Origin: Bacteroidota bacterium
GTDB lineage: Bacteria; Bacteroidota; Bacteroidia; Flavobacteriales_D; Crocinitomicaceae
Length of the DNA: 6,133 nucleotides
Reading direction: 5' to 3'
NCBI GenBank assembly: GCA_016866415.1
Contig: VGML01000129.1
Coordinates: forward strand, 1-6,133
This document shows, in pieces, positions 1 through 6,133 of this stretch. The position numbers and the translations under genes were made by a program. Each line of letters opens with the position of its first letter. Position 1 is the first letter of the stretch. The notes under the pieces are model-generated. The model was not told where the DNA came from. It ran no database searches and saw only the letters and a list, made by a program, of their open reading frames with translations.

Positions 1-648
1 AACGTGACAATATGGCCTCCATGTATGTTCATCAAAAACAATTAAATCATTTCCTAAGTAGAGTTCCTTTACAAATTCACTAATACTTAGGTCGAATCTC
101 ATGCGCGAAGACAATCCAAATGCAGTGGCAAATCTCAATACAGTTGCCGCATAATGGACTTTATCCTTTTTATTCAAAAGATATTTTTCAGCTTCAACTT
201 TAGCTTCCGCATACAAGGATAAAGGATTTAATTGAAACAGCTCATCAGCCAATTCATTTTCTTTTATCCAGCCATAATTTGAACAAGTTGAAACAAAAAT
301 TAAATTTTTAATCGGTTTGTCATCAAAAAAGTCAATACACGATTGGATTCCGTTTAAGTTAATACTGTTCGATAACTCAGGGTACTTTTTTGTTATTGGA
401 TCTCCAACTAGTCCAGCTAGAATAACAACGGAATCAATGTCCAAAATTAGTTTATTCAGCGTACTTAAATTTCTAATGTCTCCATTAACGAATTTGTAGT
501 TGTTTTTTTTTATTAAATGATTGTTTGGAAAATTATGGTCATAAAGGAAATTGTCATAGACCAAAACTTGATAATTATGACTAAGCAAATATTCGGCTAT
601 TACATTACCAACATATCCTGCACCACCAATCAATAGAACTTTTCTCAT
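1..648 (-). CDS. NAD-dependent epimerase/dehydratase (extended SDR family), 3' end missing
   Basis: This is the N-terminal 216 residues of a sugar-nucleotide epimerase/dehydratase; the reading frame is open from the ATG at 648 to base 1, so the C-terminus lies outside the window. Visible features are the Rossmann glycine motif GGAGYVG (residues 8-14), an acidic residue ending beta-2 (YDN, about 31-33) that fits NAD(H) binding, GDIR at 56-59, the active-site strand TCSNYG (121-126) and the catalytic pair Tyr146/Lys150 in YAEAK. The stretch LRFATAFG (171-178) followed by SRMRFDL is typical of COG0451 epimerases acting on nucleotide sugars. Family members are usually 300-340 aa, so roughly a third is missing. 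The missing part includes most of the substrate-binding domain, so the substrate cannot be named. Its ATG overlaps the stop of the upstream WbpP-like gene, so the two are surely in one operon and probably supply precursors for the same polysaccharide. The frame and family are seen directly; the exact reaction (4-epimerase, dehydratase or reductase) is open. Confidence 0.9.
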   Translation of the reverse strand, partial: MRKVLLIGGAGYVGNVIAEYLLSHNYQVLVYDNFLYDHNFPNNHLIKKNNYKFVNGDIRNLSTLNKLILDIDSVVILAGLVGDPITKKYPELSNSINLNGIQSCIDFFDDKPIKNLIFVSTCSNYGWIKENELADELFQLNPLSLYAEAKVEAEKYLLNKKDKVHYAATVLRFATAFGLSSRMRFDLSISEFVKELYLGNDLIVFDEHTWRPYCHV

Positions 649-650
649 TA
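646..650 (-). promoter_or_regulatory. TAATG stop/start overlap
   Basis: On the minus strand the TAA that ends the WbpP-like gene shares its last A with the ATG of the next epimerase gene (TAATG). No Shine-Dalgarno sequence precedes the ATG; the upstream bases are AT-only. This arrangement suggests translation of the second gene by ribosomes finishing the first (translational coupling), and it supports this ATG as the true start. Coupling itself is inferred from the overlap. Confidence 0.75.
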
Positions 651-1634
651 TATATTCTTTTGATTTTTAGCTGATTCGTAGTACCAATTAATTGTTTCTT
701 TCAAACCTTCTTTTAAATTATGAGTCGGGATGTAGTTTAATTGTTTTTTTGCCTTTTCAATGGACGCCAACGAATGTGGAATATCTCCTTTCCTAAATTC
801 ACCATGAATGCAGTTTATGAAACCAACTTCGTGATCATATTTCGATAGGTTTTTTTTGATTTCCTCAAATAATTCATTCAATGTAGAACTTTCTCCAAAT
901 GCTACGTTATATACTTGATTTATAGCTTCATGTTTAGATGTAAACATTGCCAACTTATTGATTTGAATAACGTTATCGATGTAGGTGAAATCTCTTGAAA
1001 ACGTACCATCGCCATTTATTATCGGTGACTCATGATTCATTAAGGTGTCCACAAATTTGGGGATAACTGCTGCATAGGCTCCTGCTGGGTCCTGTCTTCT
1101 ACCAAAAACATTGAAATACCTTAAGCCAATGCATTCCATTCCGTAGGTTTTAGCAAACACATCAGCGTATAATTCACCTACATACTTTGTAATTGCATAG
1201 GGAGAAAGTGGTTTTCCAATAACATCTTCAACTTTAGGTAAACTTTCTGAATCACCATAGGTCGATGAACTTGCGGCATAAACAAATCTCTTAATACCAG
1301 CATCTCTTGTAGCCACAATCATATTCAGAAATCCGTTGATGTTAATGTCATTCGTGGTAATTGGATCAGCGATTGATCTTGGAACAGAACCCAAAGCTGC
1401 AAGGTGTAAAACGATATCAATATTAGCAACGGCTTTTCTACAATCTTCTATTTTTCTTATATCACCTTCGATCAGATGAAACGAAGGTGATTTTAATAGT
1501 TCCTCTATATTACTTCTTCTTCCCGTAATAAAATTATCAAGACAAATTACCTCATGTCCATCTTTTATTAGGTTTTCACAAGTATTAGAACCAATAAAAC
1601 CCGCTCCCCCGGTGACTAAAATTCTTTTTTTCAT
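648..1634 (-). CDS. wbpP: UDP-N-acetylglucosamine C4-epimerase, WbpP/WbgU/TviC type
   Basis: Extended-SDR enzyme of 328 aa. It is expected to interconvert UDP-GlcNAc and UDP-GalNAc, or the corresponding uronic acids, in the cytoplasm for surface-polysaccharide synthesis. Visible features are the NAD-binding GGAGFIGS motif (residues 9-16), GDIR (57-60), HLAALGSVPRS (77-87), the active-site SSSTYG (122-127), Tyr146/Lys150 in YAITK, and LRYFNVFGRRQDP (171-183) followed by GAYAAVIPK (185-193). These blocks match what I know of Pseudomonas WbpP almost word for word, and the length is close to that family's. The HSL stretch at 287-289 probably corresponds to the WbpP region that leaves room for the N-acetyl group. 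I place the start at the ATG at 1634 (MKKRILVTGG), where the Rossmann strand begins. An in-frame GTG at 1691 would add 19 residues unlike the family and would translate the leader. The gene follows the UpxY-like gene after 78 bp and overlaps the next epimerase by one base. N-acetylated substrate and C4 chemistry are inferred from family resemblance. Confidence 0.9.
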   Translation of the reverse strand: MKKRILVTGGAGFIGSNTCENLIKDGHEVICLDNFITGRRSNIEELLKSPSFHLIEGDIRKIEDCRKAVANIDIVLHLAALGSVPRSIADPITTNDININGFLNMIVATRDAGIKRFVYAASSSTYGDSESLPKVEDVIGKPLSPYAITKYVGELYADVFAKTYGMECIGLRYFNVFGRRQDPAGAYAAVIPKFVDTLMNHESPIINGDGTFSRDFTYIDNVIQINKLAMFTSKHEAINQVYNVAFGESSTLNELFEEIKKNLSKYDHEVGFINCIHGEFRKGDIPHSLASIEKAKKQLNYIPTHNLKEGLKETINWYYESAKNQKNI

Positions 1635-1712
1635 TTTGTAGTAGTGTAAAGCTTCGCCTATCGTGAGTCCCACGTCAAGACGCAAAACCACGCGGTTTCG
1701 TTGATTGTTTAA
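1635..1712 (-). promoter_or_regulatory. Structured leader between the antiterminator gene and the first sugar gene
   Basis: This is the 78 bp gap between the UpxY-like stop and the epimerase ATG. Read on the minus strand it holds two small inverted repeats. The first has 7 bp arms (1694-1700 and 1683-1689, one G-U pair) around a 4-base loop. The second has 4 bp arms (1671-1674 and 1662-1665) around a 5-base loop, extendable by one G-U pair. Neither is followed by a T tract, so they do not look like intrinsic terminators. Just downstream is GGCGAAGC (1651-1658), which weakly resembles the ops element GGCGGTAGC that recruits RfaH. I see no Bacteroidota-type promoter (TTG plus TAnnTTTG) and no Shine-Dalgarno before the ATG. 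It could be a pause or recruitment site for the NusG paralogue; that role is inference, the repeats are seen. Confidence 0.4.
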
Positions 1713-2225
1713 CTAAATTTTTCGAACATAACTTTTTGGGACATGAACCACAAATCGTTGTTCGAGACTTTCAATTTCGACAATAAGTTTATGTGTACGA
1801 CTAACTTCCAAAGAGGTTGCAATTAAACCTTGGAAGGGGCCGCGAATAACTTCAACTTTATCGCCTTTTGTTATATTTTCAAGTTCTGATGCTTCATAAT
1901 CAGTTTGTTGCTTTAACAAAATCCGTAAATTATTTATTTCGTAATCGCGAACAATCGCAGGTTTTTTTAAATAGTATAAAAAGGAATGAAAACCTTGAAC
2001 ATCATACAATTTAGCGAGTTCATTTTCAAAGCAATGAATGAACAAGGTGGAATTAATTAATGGAATTTCAACCTTCTTTTTTCGGTCACTCCATTGACGA
2101 ATAGTTTGAACTAGCGGAAGGTATGCCTCAATTCCTATAAGTCTAATTCGATCAAGTACTTTTTTTTCAGCCCTCGGATTTGTTTTTACTACATACCAAT
2201 TCTGACTTTTTTGTTCCGGTTTCAT
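1713..2225 (-). CDS. NusG-like transcription antitermination factor, UpxY type
   Basis: A 170 aa NusG-family protein. NusG paralogues bind RNA polymerase through the NGN domain and suppress pausing or termination; UpxY proteins in Bacteroides do this for the capsule operon they head. The NGN domain spans about residues 9-105, starting with NWYVVKTNPRAEKKV (9-23), then EAYLPLVQTIRQWSDRKKK (33-51), the LINSTLFIH strand (56-64) and the conserved block around FLYYLKKPAIV (82-92). The KOW domain begins near 119 with KGDKVEVIRGPFQG (120-133) and runs to the end. Housekeeping NusG normally sits with secE and ribosomal protein genes; this one sits immediately before nucleotide-sugar epimerases, which marks it as the specialised paralogue. 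The ATG at 2225 gives the usual short lead-in before the WYVV strand. It lies 46 bp after the YfhO-family gene. No partner UpxZ-like inhibitor is visible here. Family is clear; the operon it controls is inferred from position. Confidence 0.9.
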   Translation of the reverse strand: MKPEQKSQNWYVVKTNPRAEKKVLDRIRLIGIEAYLPLVQTIRQWSDRKKKVEIPLINSTLFIHCFENELAKLYDVQGFHSFLYYLKKPAIVRDYEINNLRILLKQQTDYEASELENITKGDKVEVIRGPFQGLIATSLEVSRTHKLIVEIESLEQRFVVHVPKSYVRKI

Positions 2226-2271
2226 TTGTCAATTCTATTTACCTAATCGTCATTCCTTTTGTGATTAACAT
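2226..2271 (-). other. Short gap between the yfhO-like and upxY-like genes, no clear signal
   Basis: These 46 bp are AT-rich. I find no TTG/TAnnTTTG promoter pair, no GG-N10-GC sigma-54 site, no stem-loop with a T tract and no convincing Shine-Dalgarno. The only purine-rich stretches are AAAAGGA (about 2254-2260) and TTAGGT (about 2241-2246); the second is rather far from the ATG. If the polysaccharide operon has its own promoter, it is either inside the end of the upstream gene or of a type I do not recognise. Confidence 0.4.
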
Positions 2272-5016
2272 TTAATCCTTTCCGAACTGATCGAAACTCA
2301 AATTTTTTACCTCCAAACTACAAATGCCAATAAAAGTGAGGAGCGTTAGTATCGAGCCAATCAAACTCCATGTACTTGATGTTTCAAAGGATTTCGGTTC
2401 AAACTTCCATGAAATAACATGCGAACCAGCAGGAATCATTGCTCCCCGTAAAACATAATTTGCTCTGAAATTTTCAACCTTTTTTCCGTCGACGTAACAG
2501 TTCCAACCTTCGGGGTAATAAATTTCGCTAAAAATGGCAGGAGCCGAAACTGAATTAGTCGATTTGTAAGTTAACTCGCGAAGATCATATTTAGTAAGTT
2601 GAATTTTAGCGTTAGAATCTAATTCATTCGAAGAGCTGACATGTTTAAATTCTTGGTGTACTATTGCAGTTGATTTTAAGTTATTTTTACCTAATTCCAA
2701 CATTTCTTCATTTGCAGATTTAACTCGAACTATTTTTTGAGCGAACCACGCGTTTCCATTGGTATTCGTGTTTTTAACTGCTTTTTTCGTTTTGTCAACG
2801 TGAATATATTTAACGTTAAGCATGTTCATCACTTTAGCATTTTGAACTGATAATTCATTAATCTGAATCGAGTCGAAAATACCCTGAGCTTGTTCTTTTG
2901 ATATATTCATTGTTGATGCATAATCACGAAGTTTAACGTTTTTAACGGCACTAATTTCTTTGTTAATTACATTAATCTCATCTGCTAGGTAGAAATCAAT
3001 CAATTCCTGATAGCGCTTTAATTTCGCACCGTGATAACCTCCTATACTTTTATGAAAATAACTGGTATTCGTTTCATTGAATGGTCCTGAAAAATTCAAT
3101 ACACGGTAATTGGAATTCAAATTTAAAACACTGAAAGCGGCTAATTGATTTAATAATCCATCGTCAGAAAGTGACTGAAATTGAGATGAATTCATCATTT
3201 TGGATTTGAAATCTTGAACCCTTGACGTGAAGTTTGAAACATTTTTTTGTTCCTCTTGCAATATTGAAAGGTCGGCTTGTTGAGGTAGAGTAGGAAGAAT
3301 TGAAGCGTTTTCTTCTTCATAACTTGTGTAAACTCCCTCTGTTTCTTCATTATTCAGATAGCGCTTGGAAACCCCAATATTATCTGCAGCAATGCAAATA
3401 AACGCAAAAGCAATAATGAAGTATTTTGAAATCTTTGTGTAAACTGAAATCAAAATAAGTCCAATTCCTAATAACGCTAAAAATAAGGTTCTACCAAGCT
3501 CAGCCTTGTAAATGTCTGTTCTAACCTTGATTAATTCTGTTTTTAGACCGTTTATGAAAGAAAGGTTTTGTACATCCGTAACTCCTTTGGTTTCTTGGTT
3601 GAATTGTTGAATTTCATCTGCCCGCAAAAATGATCCGGAAATAGAAGGAAATGCGAATAATATTAATCCTATACAAGTTATAGCTCCACCTGCAATCAAG
3701 TACGATTTTTTATCGCCCCAAACATGTTCTTTTTTGAATAATCGATCTAAAAATAGAATTCCCAACGCCGGAATCATTACTTGCAAAAGAACTAAAATCA
3801 TTTTGGAATCACGGAACTTGTTGTAAAGAGGGAATTTGTGTATAAAAAAGTCGTTTATTCCGCCGGGGTCTTTTGCTGCCAAAAACATACAAAGAAGTGA
3901 TACTGCCAAAAATGGCCAACGAAGAGAGTCCTTGAGGAAAACAAGACCAAACAAAAAGAATACGAACATTACCACACCAAAATAAATAGCACCTCCGCTC
4001 ATTCGTTGCCCTCCCCAATAGCGATTCATTTGTCCGATTAGTTGTGAATAATTTGGATCGACATTCAACATAATATCTTCATCGTTTCCTAAATAATCAT
4101 CTTTCGCACCTTTCGCATTTGGAGCAATAAGGGACAAAATTTCACCTTTACCATAATTGTATTCTAAAATGTAATCAACATCCAAACCTTCTTTTTTAGA
4201 CTGTTTCTTGGTTTGACCTTTCGGTTCAATGGTCAAGTCTGTGGCTCCTCGTGTCGTGTATTTACTATATTCCAAGGTGGTTTGAAGATTACTGAAGGAC
4301 GGAAGAAGACTTAAAACGCCTCCAATTGCCAAACCTCCAATCGCTTTTCCAAGATCTAGGTAGTTTTTATCAATCAAAAGTCTAATTCCTTCAGCTACAG
4401 CAACAGCAAATAACAGAAACACCAAATAATAAGTCATTTGAAGGTGATTTGCTGTTAAATTCAATCCAAAAAACAAAGCAAAAATCACACTGCCTAAAAG
4501 CCATTTTCCCCTAAAAGCTAAAATTAAACCTCCCAATGCAGGTGCCATGTATGCGATCGCATTAACTTTCGTCATGTGACCTGCACCAATGTAAAGTATG
4601 TTAATAGTAGAGAAACCGAATGCAATAGCGCCAACAATTCCAAGCCAAGGATTTACACGAAGACAAAGTGCAAAAATGTAGAATCCAAGCATCGCTAAAA
4701 ACATCAGGCCGACCGGACGAGGAAGTGCAAAATTCAATTGCAATAAACGATCTACTTTGATTAAGTAATTATTATGGTGAATGACCGAAATCTGATAAGC
4801 GGGCATTCCACTGAACATAGAATTTGTCCAAAGCGGTTCCTTTTCATTTTGGATTCGGAAGTCTGCAATATCTTTCGACATCCCTTGAAACTGTTTAATA
4901 TCATTTTGTTTAAGATTGTATCCATTAAAAAGAGGGGAGAAGTAAACGGACGAGAATACAATAAATATGATAATCGCTGCAGCGTGAGGAATCACCAATT
5001 TTAGTTTTTCATTCAT
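2272..5016 (-). CDS. YfhO-family polytopic membrane protein, probable GT-C type glycosyltransferase
   Basis: A 914 aa inner-membrane protein of the YfhO family (Pfam PF09586). Family members in Firmicutes take part in glycosylating cell-surface polymers from lipid-linked sugars; the role in Bacteroidota is not established. I see about 14 hydrophobic segments: one at 7-29, six between about 103 and 241, six between about 342 and 545, and one at 881-898 near the C-terminus. After the first segment is a presumably periplasmic loop with QNDIKQFQGM (37-46) and PLWTNSMFSGMPAYQI (61-76), both characteristic of the family; the Asp in NDI is a plausible GT-C catalytic-loop acid. Other recognisable blocks are YWGGQRMSGGAIYFG (333-347), FPLYNKFRDSKM (395-406), SIGGYHGAKLKRYQ (657-670), NVKYI (734-738) and SEIYYPEGW (830-838). 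Residues 546-880 form a large soluble region. Residues 264-276 are lysine-rich. Start at the ATG at 5016 gives a Lys-flanked first membrane segment. It follows the response regulator by 42 bp. Family assignment is firm; enzymatic role is inference. Confidence 0.88.
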   Translation of the reverse strand: MNEKLKLVIPHAAAIIIFIVFSSVYFSPLFNGYNLKQNDIKQFQGMSKDIADFRIQNEKEPLWTNSMFSGMPAYQISVIHHNNYLIKVDRLLQLNFALPRPVGLMFLAMLGFYIFALCLRVNPWLGIVGAIAFGFSTINILYIGAGHMTKVNAIAYMAPALGGLILAFRGKWLLGSVIFALFFGLNLTANHLQMTYYLVFLLFAVAVAEGIRLLIDKNYLDLGKAIGGLAIGGVLSLLPSFSNLQTTLEYSKYTTRGATDLTIEPKGQTKKQSKKEGLDVDYILEYNYGKGEILSLIAPNAKGAKDDYLGNDEDIMLNVDPNYSQLIGQMNRYWGGQRMSGGAIYFGVVMFVFFLFGLVFLKDSLRWPFLAVSLLCMFLAAKDPGGINDFFIHKFPLYNKFRDSKMILVLLQVMIPALGILFLDRLFKKEHVWGDKKSYLIAGGAITCIGLILFAFPSISGSFLRADEIQQFNQETKGVTDVQNLSFINGLKTELIKVRTDIYKAELGRTLFLALLGIGLILISVYTKISKYFIIAFAFICIAADNIGVSKRYLNNEETEGVYTSYEEENASILPTLPQQADLSILQEEQKNVSNFTSRVQDFKSKMMNSSQFQSLSDDGLLNQLAAFSVLNLNSNYRVLNFSGPFNETNTSYFHKSIGGYHGAKLKRYQELIDFYLADEINVINKEISAVKNVKLRDYASTMNISKEQAQGIFDSIQINELSVQNAKVMNMLNVKYIHVDKTKKAVKNTNTNGNAWFAQKIVRVKSANEEMLELGKNNLKSTAIVHQEFKHVSSSNELDSNAKIQLTKYDLRELTYKSTNSVSAPAIFSEIYYPEGWNCYVDGKKVENFRANYVLRGAMIPAGSHVISWKFEPKSFETSSTWSLIGSILTLLTFIGICSLEVKNLSFDQFGKD

Positions 5017-5033
5017 TGTGTTAAATTTTAAGG

Positions 5034-5055
5034 TGAAGGTAATAACAATCCTTCA
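5034..5055 (-). repeat. Inverted repeat upstream of the YfhO-family gene
   Basis: A perfect 6 bp inverted repeat (TGAAGG / CCTTCA, arms 5050-5055 and 5034-5039) with a 10-base AT-rich loop. It fills most of the 42 bp gap between the response regulator stop and the YfhO ATG. It is not followed by a T tract, so it is not a good terminator. It may be a weak mRNA hairpin, an operator half-site pair, or chance. Confidence 0.3.
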
Positions 5056-5058
5056 ATT

Positions 5059-6133
5059 TTAGTTTTGTTTTGGATTTGCGTATAGCTCAACGTCTTGTTG
5101 GTTGATTTCGTTACTGCACAGTATAATCAGTCGTTCTATTATGTTACGAAGTTCACGAATGTTCCCCGTCCAATCAACTGATTTTAAGGCCTCCATTCCT
5201 TTTGGTGTAATCATTTTACGTGGAATTCCGTGATCTTGGCAAATCAAGGTCAAAAAATGCTCGGCCAACAATGGAATGTCATTTCTACGTTCATTTAGAG
5301 CAGGAACATGTATCAGTATAACTGCCAAACGATGGTACAAATCTTCACGAAAACGCCCTTCGGCAATTTCTTTGCGTAAATCTTTGTTGGTCGCGGCTAC
5401 GACTCGACAATCCACCTTGACATCTTTTTCTCCTCCCACACGTTGAATCACATTTTCTTGCAATGCTCTCAAAACTTTTGCTTGCGCGCTTGGTGACATA
5501 TCTCCAATTTCATCCAAAAACAAGGTTCCGCCAGATGCTAATTCAAATTTTCCTTTTTTATCTTTTACGGCAGATGTAAACGCACCTTTTTCGTGGCCAA
5601 ACAATTCACTTTCAATTAATTCAGAAGGAATAGCGGCGCAATTTACTTCAATGAAAGGCATTTTTGATCGATTCGATAGTTCGTATAGCGATCTAGCAAC
5701 CAATTCTTTTCCAGTTCCATTTCCACCTGTTATTAATACACGTGCTTCGGATGGAGCGACCTTTTCAATCATCTCCTTGATTTTTTTTATTTCAGGTGTT
5801 TCTCCGATAATTGAACTTCCTTTGATTCGTTTTATTGTTGATTTGAGTGCTTTGGTTTCAATGACCATCGAATTTCGTTCTTTAACATTTCGAAGAATGA
5901 CCAGAATGCGATTCAAATCAAGTGGTTTTTCAATGAAGTCGAACGCTCCGTTTTTAATTGTCTGAACGGCTGTTTCAACATTTCCGTGTCCGCTTATCAT
6001 GACGATAGGCGTATTATTATCGTCCGTATTCAAACTCTCCAAAACCTCCAAGCCATCTAACATGGGCATTTTAATGTCACAGAAAATAAGGTCAAATATG
6101 TTTTTTCGAGTTGCCTCCAAACCATCCTTGCCA
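5059..6133 (-). CDS. Sigma-54-dependent response regulator (NtrC/AtoC type) without HTH domain, 5' end missing
   Basis: Receiver plus AAA+ activator of sigma-54 RNA polymerase; 357 residues are visible and the start is off the right edge. The frame stays open to the window end (GKDG precedes the codon at 6120), and the TTG at 6120 codes for an internal leucine. Counting that leucine as residue 1: phosphoacceptor Asp15 in FCDIKMP, switch Ser43 in MISGHG, and Lys65 in EKP complete the receiver (its N-terminal acidic pair is outside). The AAA+ domain has Walker A GGNGTGKE (132-139), sigma-54 contact loop GAFTSA (179-184; usual form GAFTGA), Walker B TLFLDEIGD (199-207), sensor I in AATNKD (242-247), arginine-finger region FREDLYHRL (257-265) and sensor II GNIREL (319-324). 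The protein ends 29 residues after sensor II, so the Fis-type DNA-binding domain of NtrC is absent. Such HTH-less regulators occur in Bacteroidota and in Helicobacter FlgR. No cognate histidine kinase is in view. The YfhO-family gene follows after 42 bp. Confidence 0.93.
   Translation of the reverse strand, partial: GKDGLEATRKNIFDLIFCDIKMPMLDGLEVLESLNTDDNNTPIVMISGHGNVETAVQTIKNGAFDFIEKPLDLNRILVILRNVKERNSMVIETKALKSTIKRIKGSSIIGETPEIKKIKEMIEKVAPSEARVLITGGNGTGKELVARSLYELSNRSKMPFIEVNCAAIPSELIESELFGHEKGAFTSAVKDKKGKFELASGGTLFLDEIGDMSPSAQAKVLRALQENVIQRVGGEKDVKVDCRVVAATNKDLRKEIAEGRFREDLYHRLAVILIHVPALNERRNDIPLLAEHFLTLICQDHGIPRKMITPKGMEALKSVDWTGNIRELRNIIERLIILCSNEINQQDVELYANPKQN

Noticed and set aside
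317..499. Plus-strand open frame of 60 codons
   Set aside because: It is antisense to the second epimerase gene, whose motifs are clear; no start signal or recognisable protein.
503..511. A9 tract (minus strand) in the second epimerase gene, with A8 tracts at 850-857 and 5781-5788, as phase-variation or frameshift sites
   Set aside because: All lie in-frame inside intact genes and encode ordinary Lys/Asn-rich surface stretches. Such runs are expected in AT-rich DNA, and no alternative frame gives a sensible product.
1635..1691. In-frame GTG at 1691 that would extend the WbpP-like protein by 19 residues
   Set aside because: The extra residues do not resemble family N-termini, the Rossmann strand begins at the ATG at 1634, and the extension would translate the stem-loop leader.
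1683..1700. Stem-loop after the upxY-like gene as an intrinsic terminator
   Set aside because: The stem is only 7 bp with one G-U pair and is followed by GCGTCTTGACG rather than a T tract.
3809..4018. Minus-strand 69-codon open frame within the YfhO-family gene
   Set aside because: It is an alternative frame of the well-supported membrane protein, with no independent support.
4761..5004. Open frames on both strands overlapping the start of the YfhO-family gene
   Set aside because: They lie inside the region encoding the conserved N-terminal loop of the YfhO-family protein and show no recognisable protein features.
5651..5965. Plus-strand open frame of 104 codons
   Set aside because: It is antisense to the AAA+ and receiver parts of the response regulator; a shadow of a strongly conserved gene.
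6118..6120. TTG as a possible start of the response regulator
   Set aside because: The frame continues upstream (GKDG) with receiver-domain sequence, and the receiver's beta-1 strand and acidic pair must lie beyond the window, so this TTG is an internal leucine.

Overview
This 6.1 kb window is AT-rich bacterial DNA with every gene on the minus strand. It most likely comes from the Bacteroidota, and a flavobacterium-like member is my best guess. Four things point there: a sigma-54 response regulator that stops right after its AAA+ domain, a very large (914 aa) YfhO-family membrane protein, a UpxY-like NusG paralogue directly ahead of nucleotide-sugar genes, and start codons without clear Shine-Dalgarno sequences. 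This assignment is inferred from gene content; no marker gene is present.

In the direction of transcription (right to left) the layout is as follows. (1) 6133-5059: a sigma-54-dependent response regulator, cut by the window edge inside its receiver domain. It has a complete AAA+ domain but no DNA-binding helix-turn-helix. (2) 5016-2272: a YfhO-family polytopic membrane protein, probably a GT-C-type glycosyltransferase. (3) 2225-1713: a NusG-like/UpxY-type transcription antitermination factor. (4) A 78 bp leader, 1712-1635, that can fold into two small stem-loops. (5) 1634-648: a UDP-N-acetylglucosamine C4-epimerase of the WbpP/WbgU/TviC type. (6) 648-1: the first 216 residues of a second SDR-family sugar-nucleotide epimerase/dehydratase. 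Its ATG overlaps the stop codon of the previous gene, and the gene runs off the left edge.

The left half looks like the start of a surface-polysaccharide (O-antigen, capsule or exopolysaccharide) locus. A specialised NusG paralogue would help polymerase read through a long operon, and the first two biosynthetic genes make or modify nucleotide-sugar precursors. The right half (response regulator and YfhO) may be older, more conserved chromosome flanking the locus, or may be co-transcribed with it. The gaps are only 42, 46, 78 and -1 bp and I see no convincing intrinsic terminator, so one continuous transcript is possible. I found no tRNA, rRNA, CRISPR array, insertion sequence or attachment site, and no stretch over 300 bp lacks a gene. 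I do not see an obviously new system. The points most worth a second look are the structured leader after the upxY-like gene and the GAFTSA, HTH-less sigma-54 activator.
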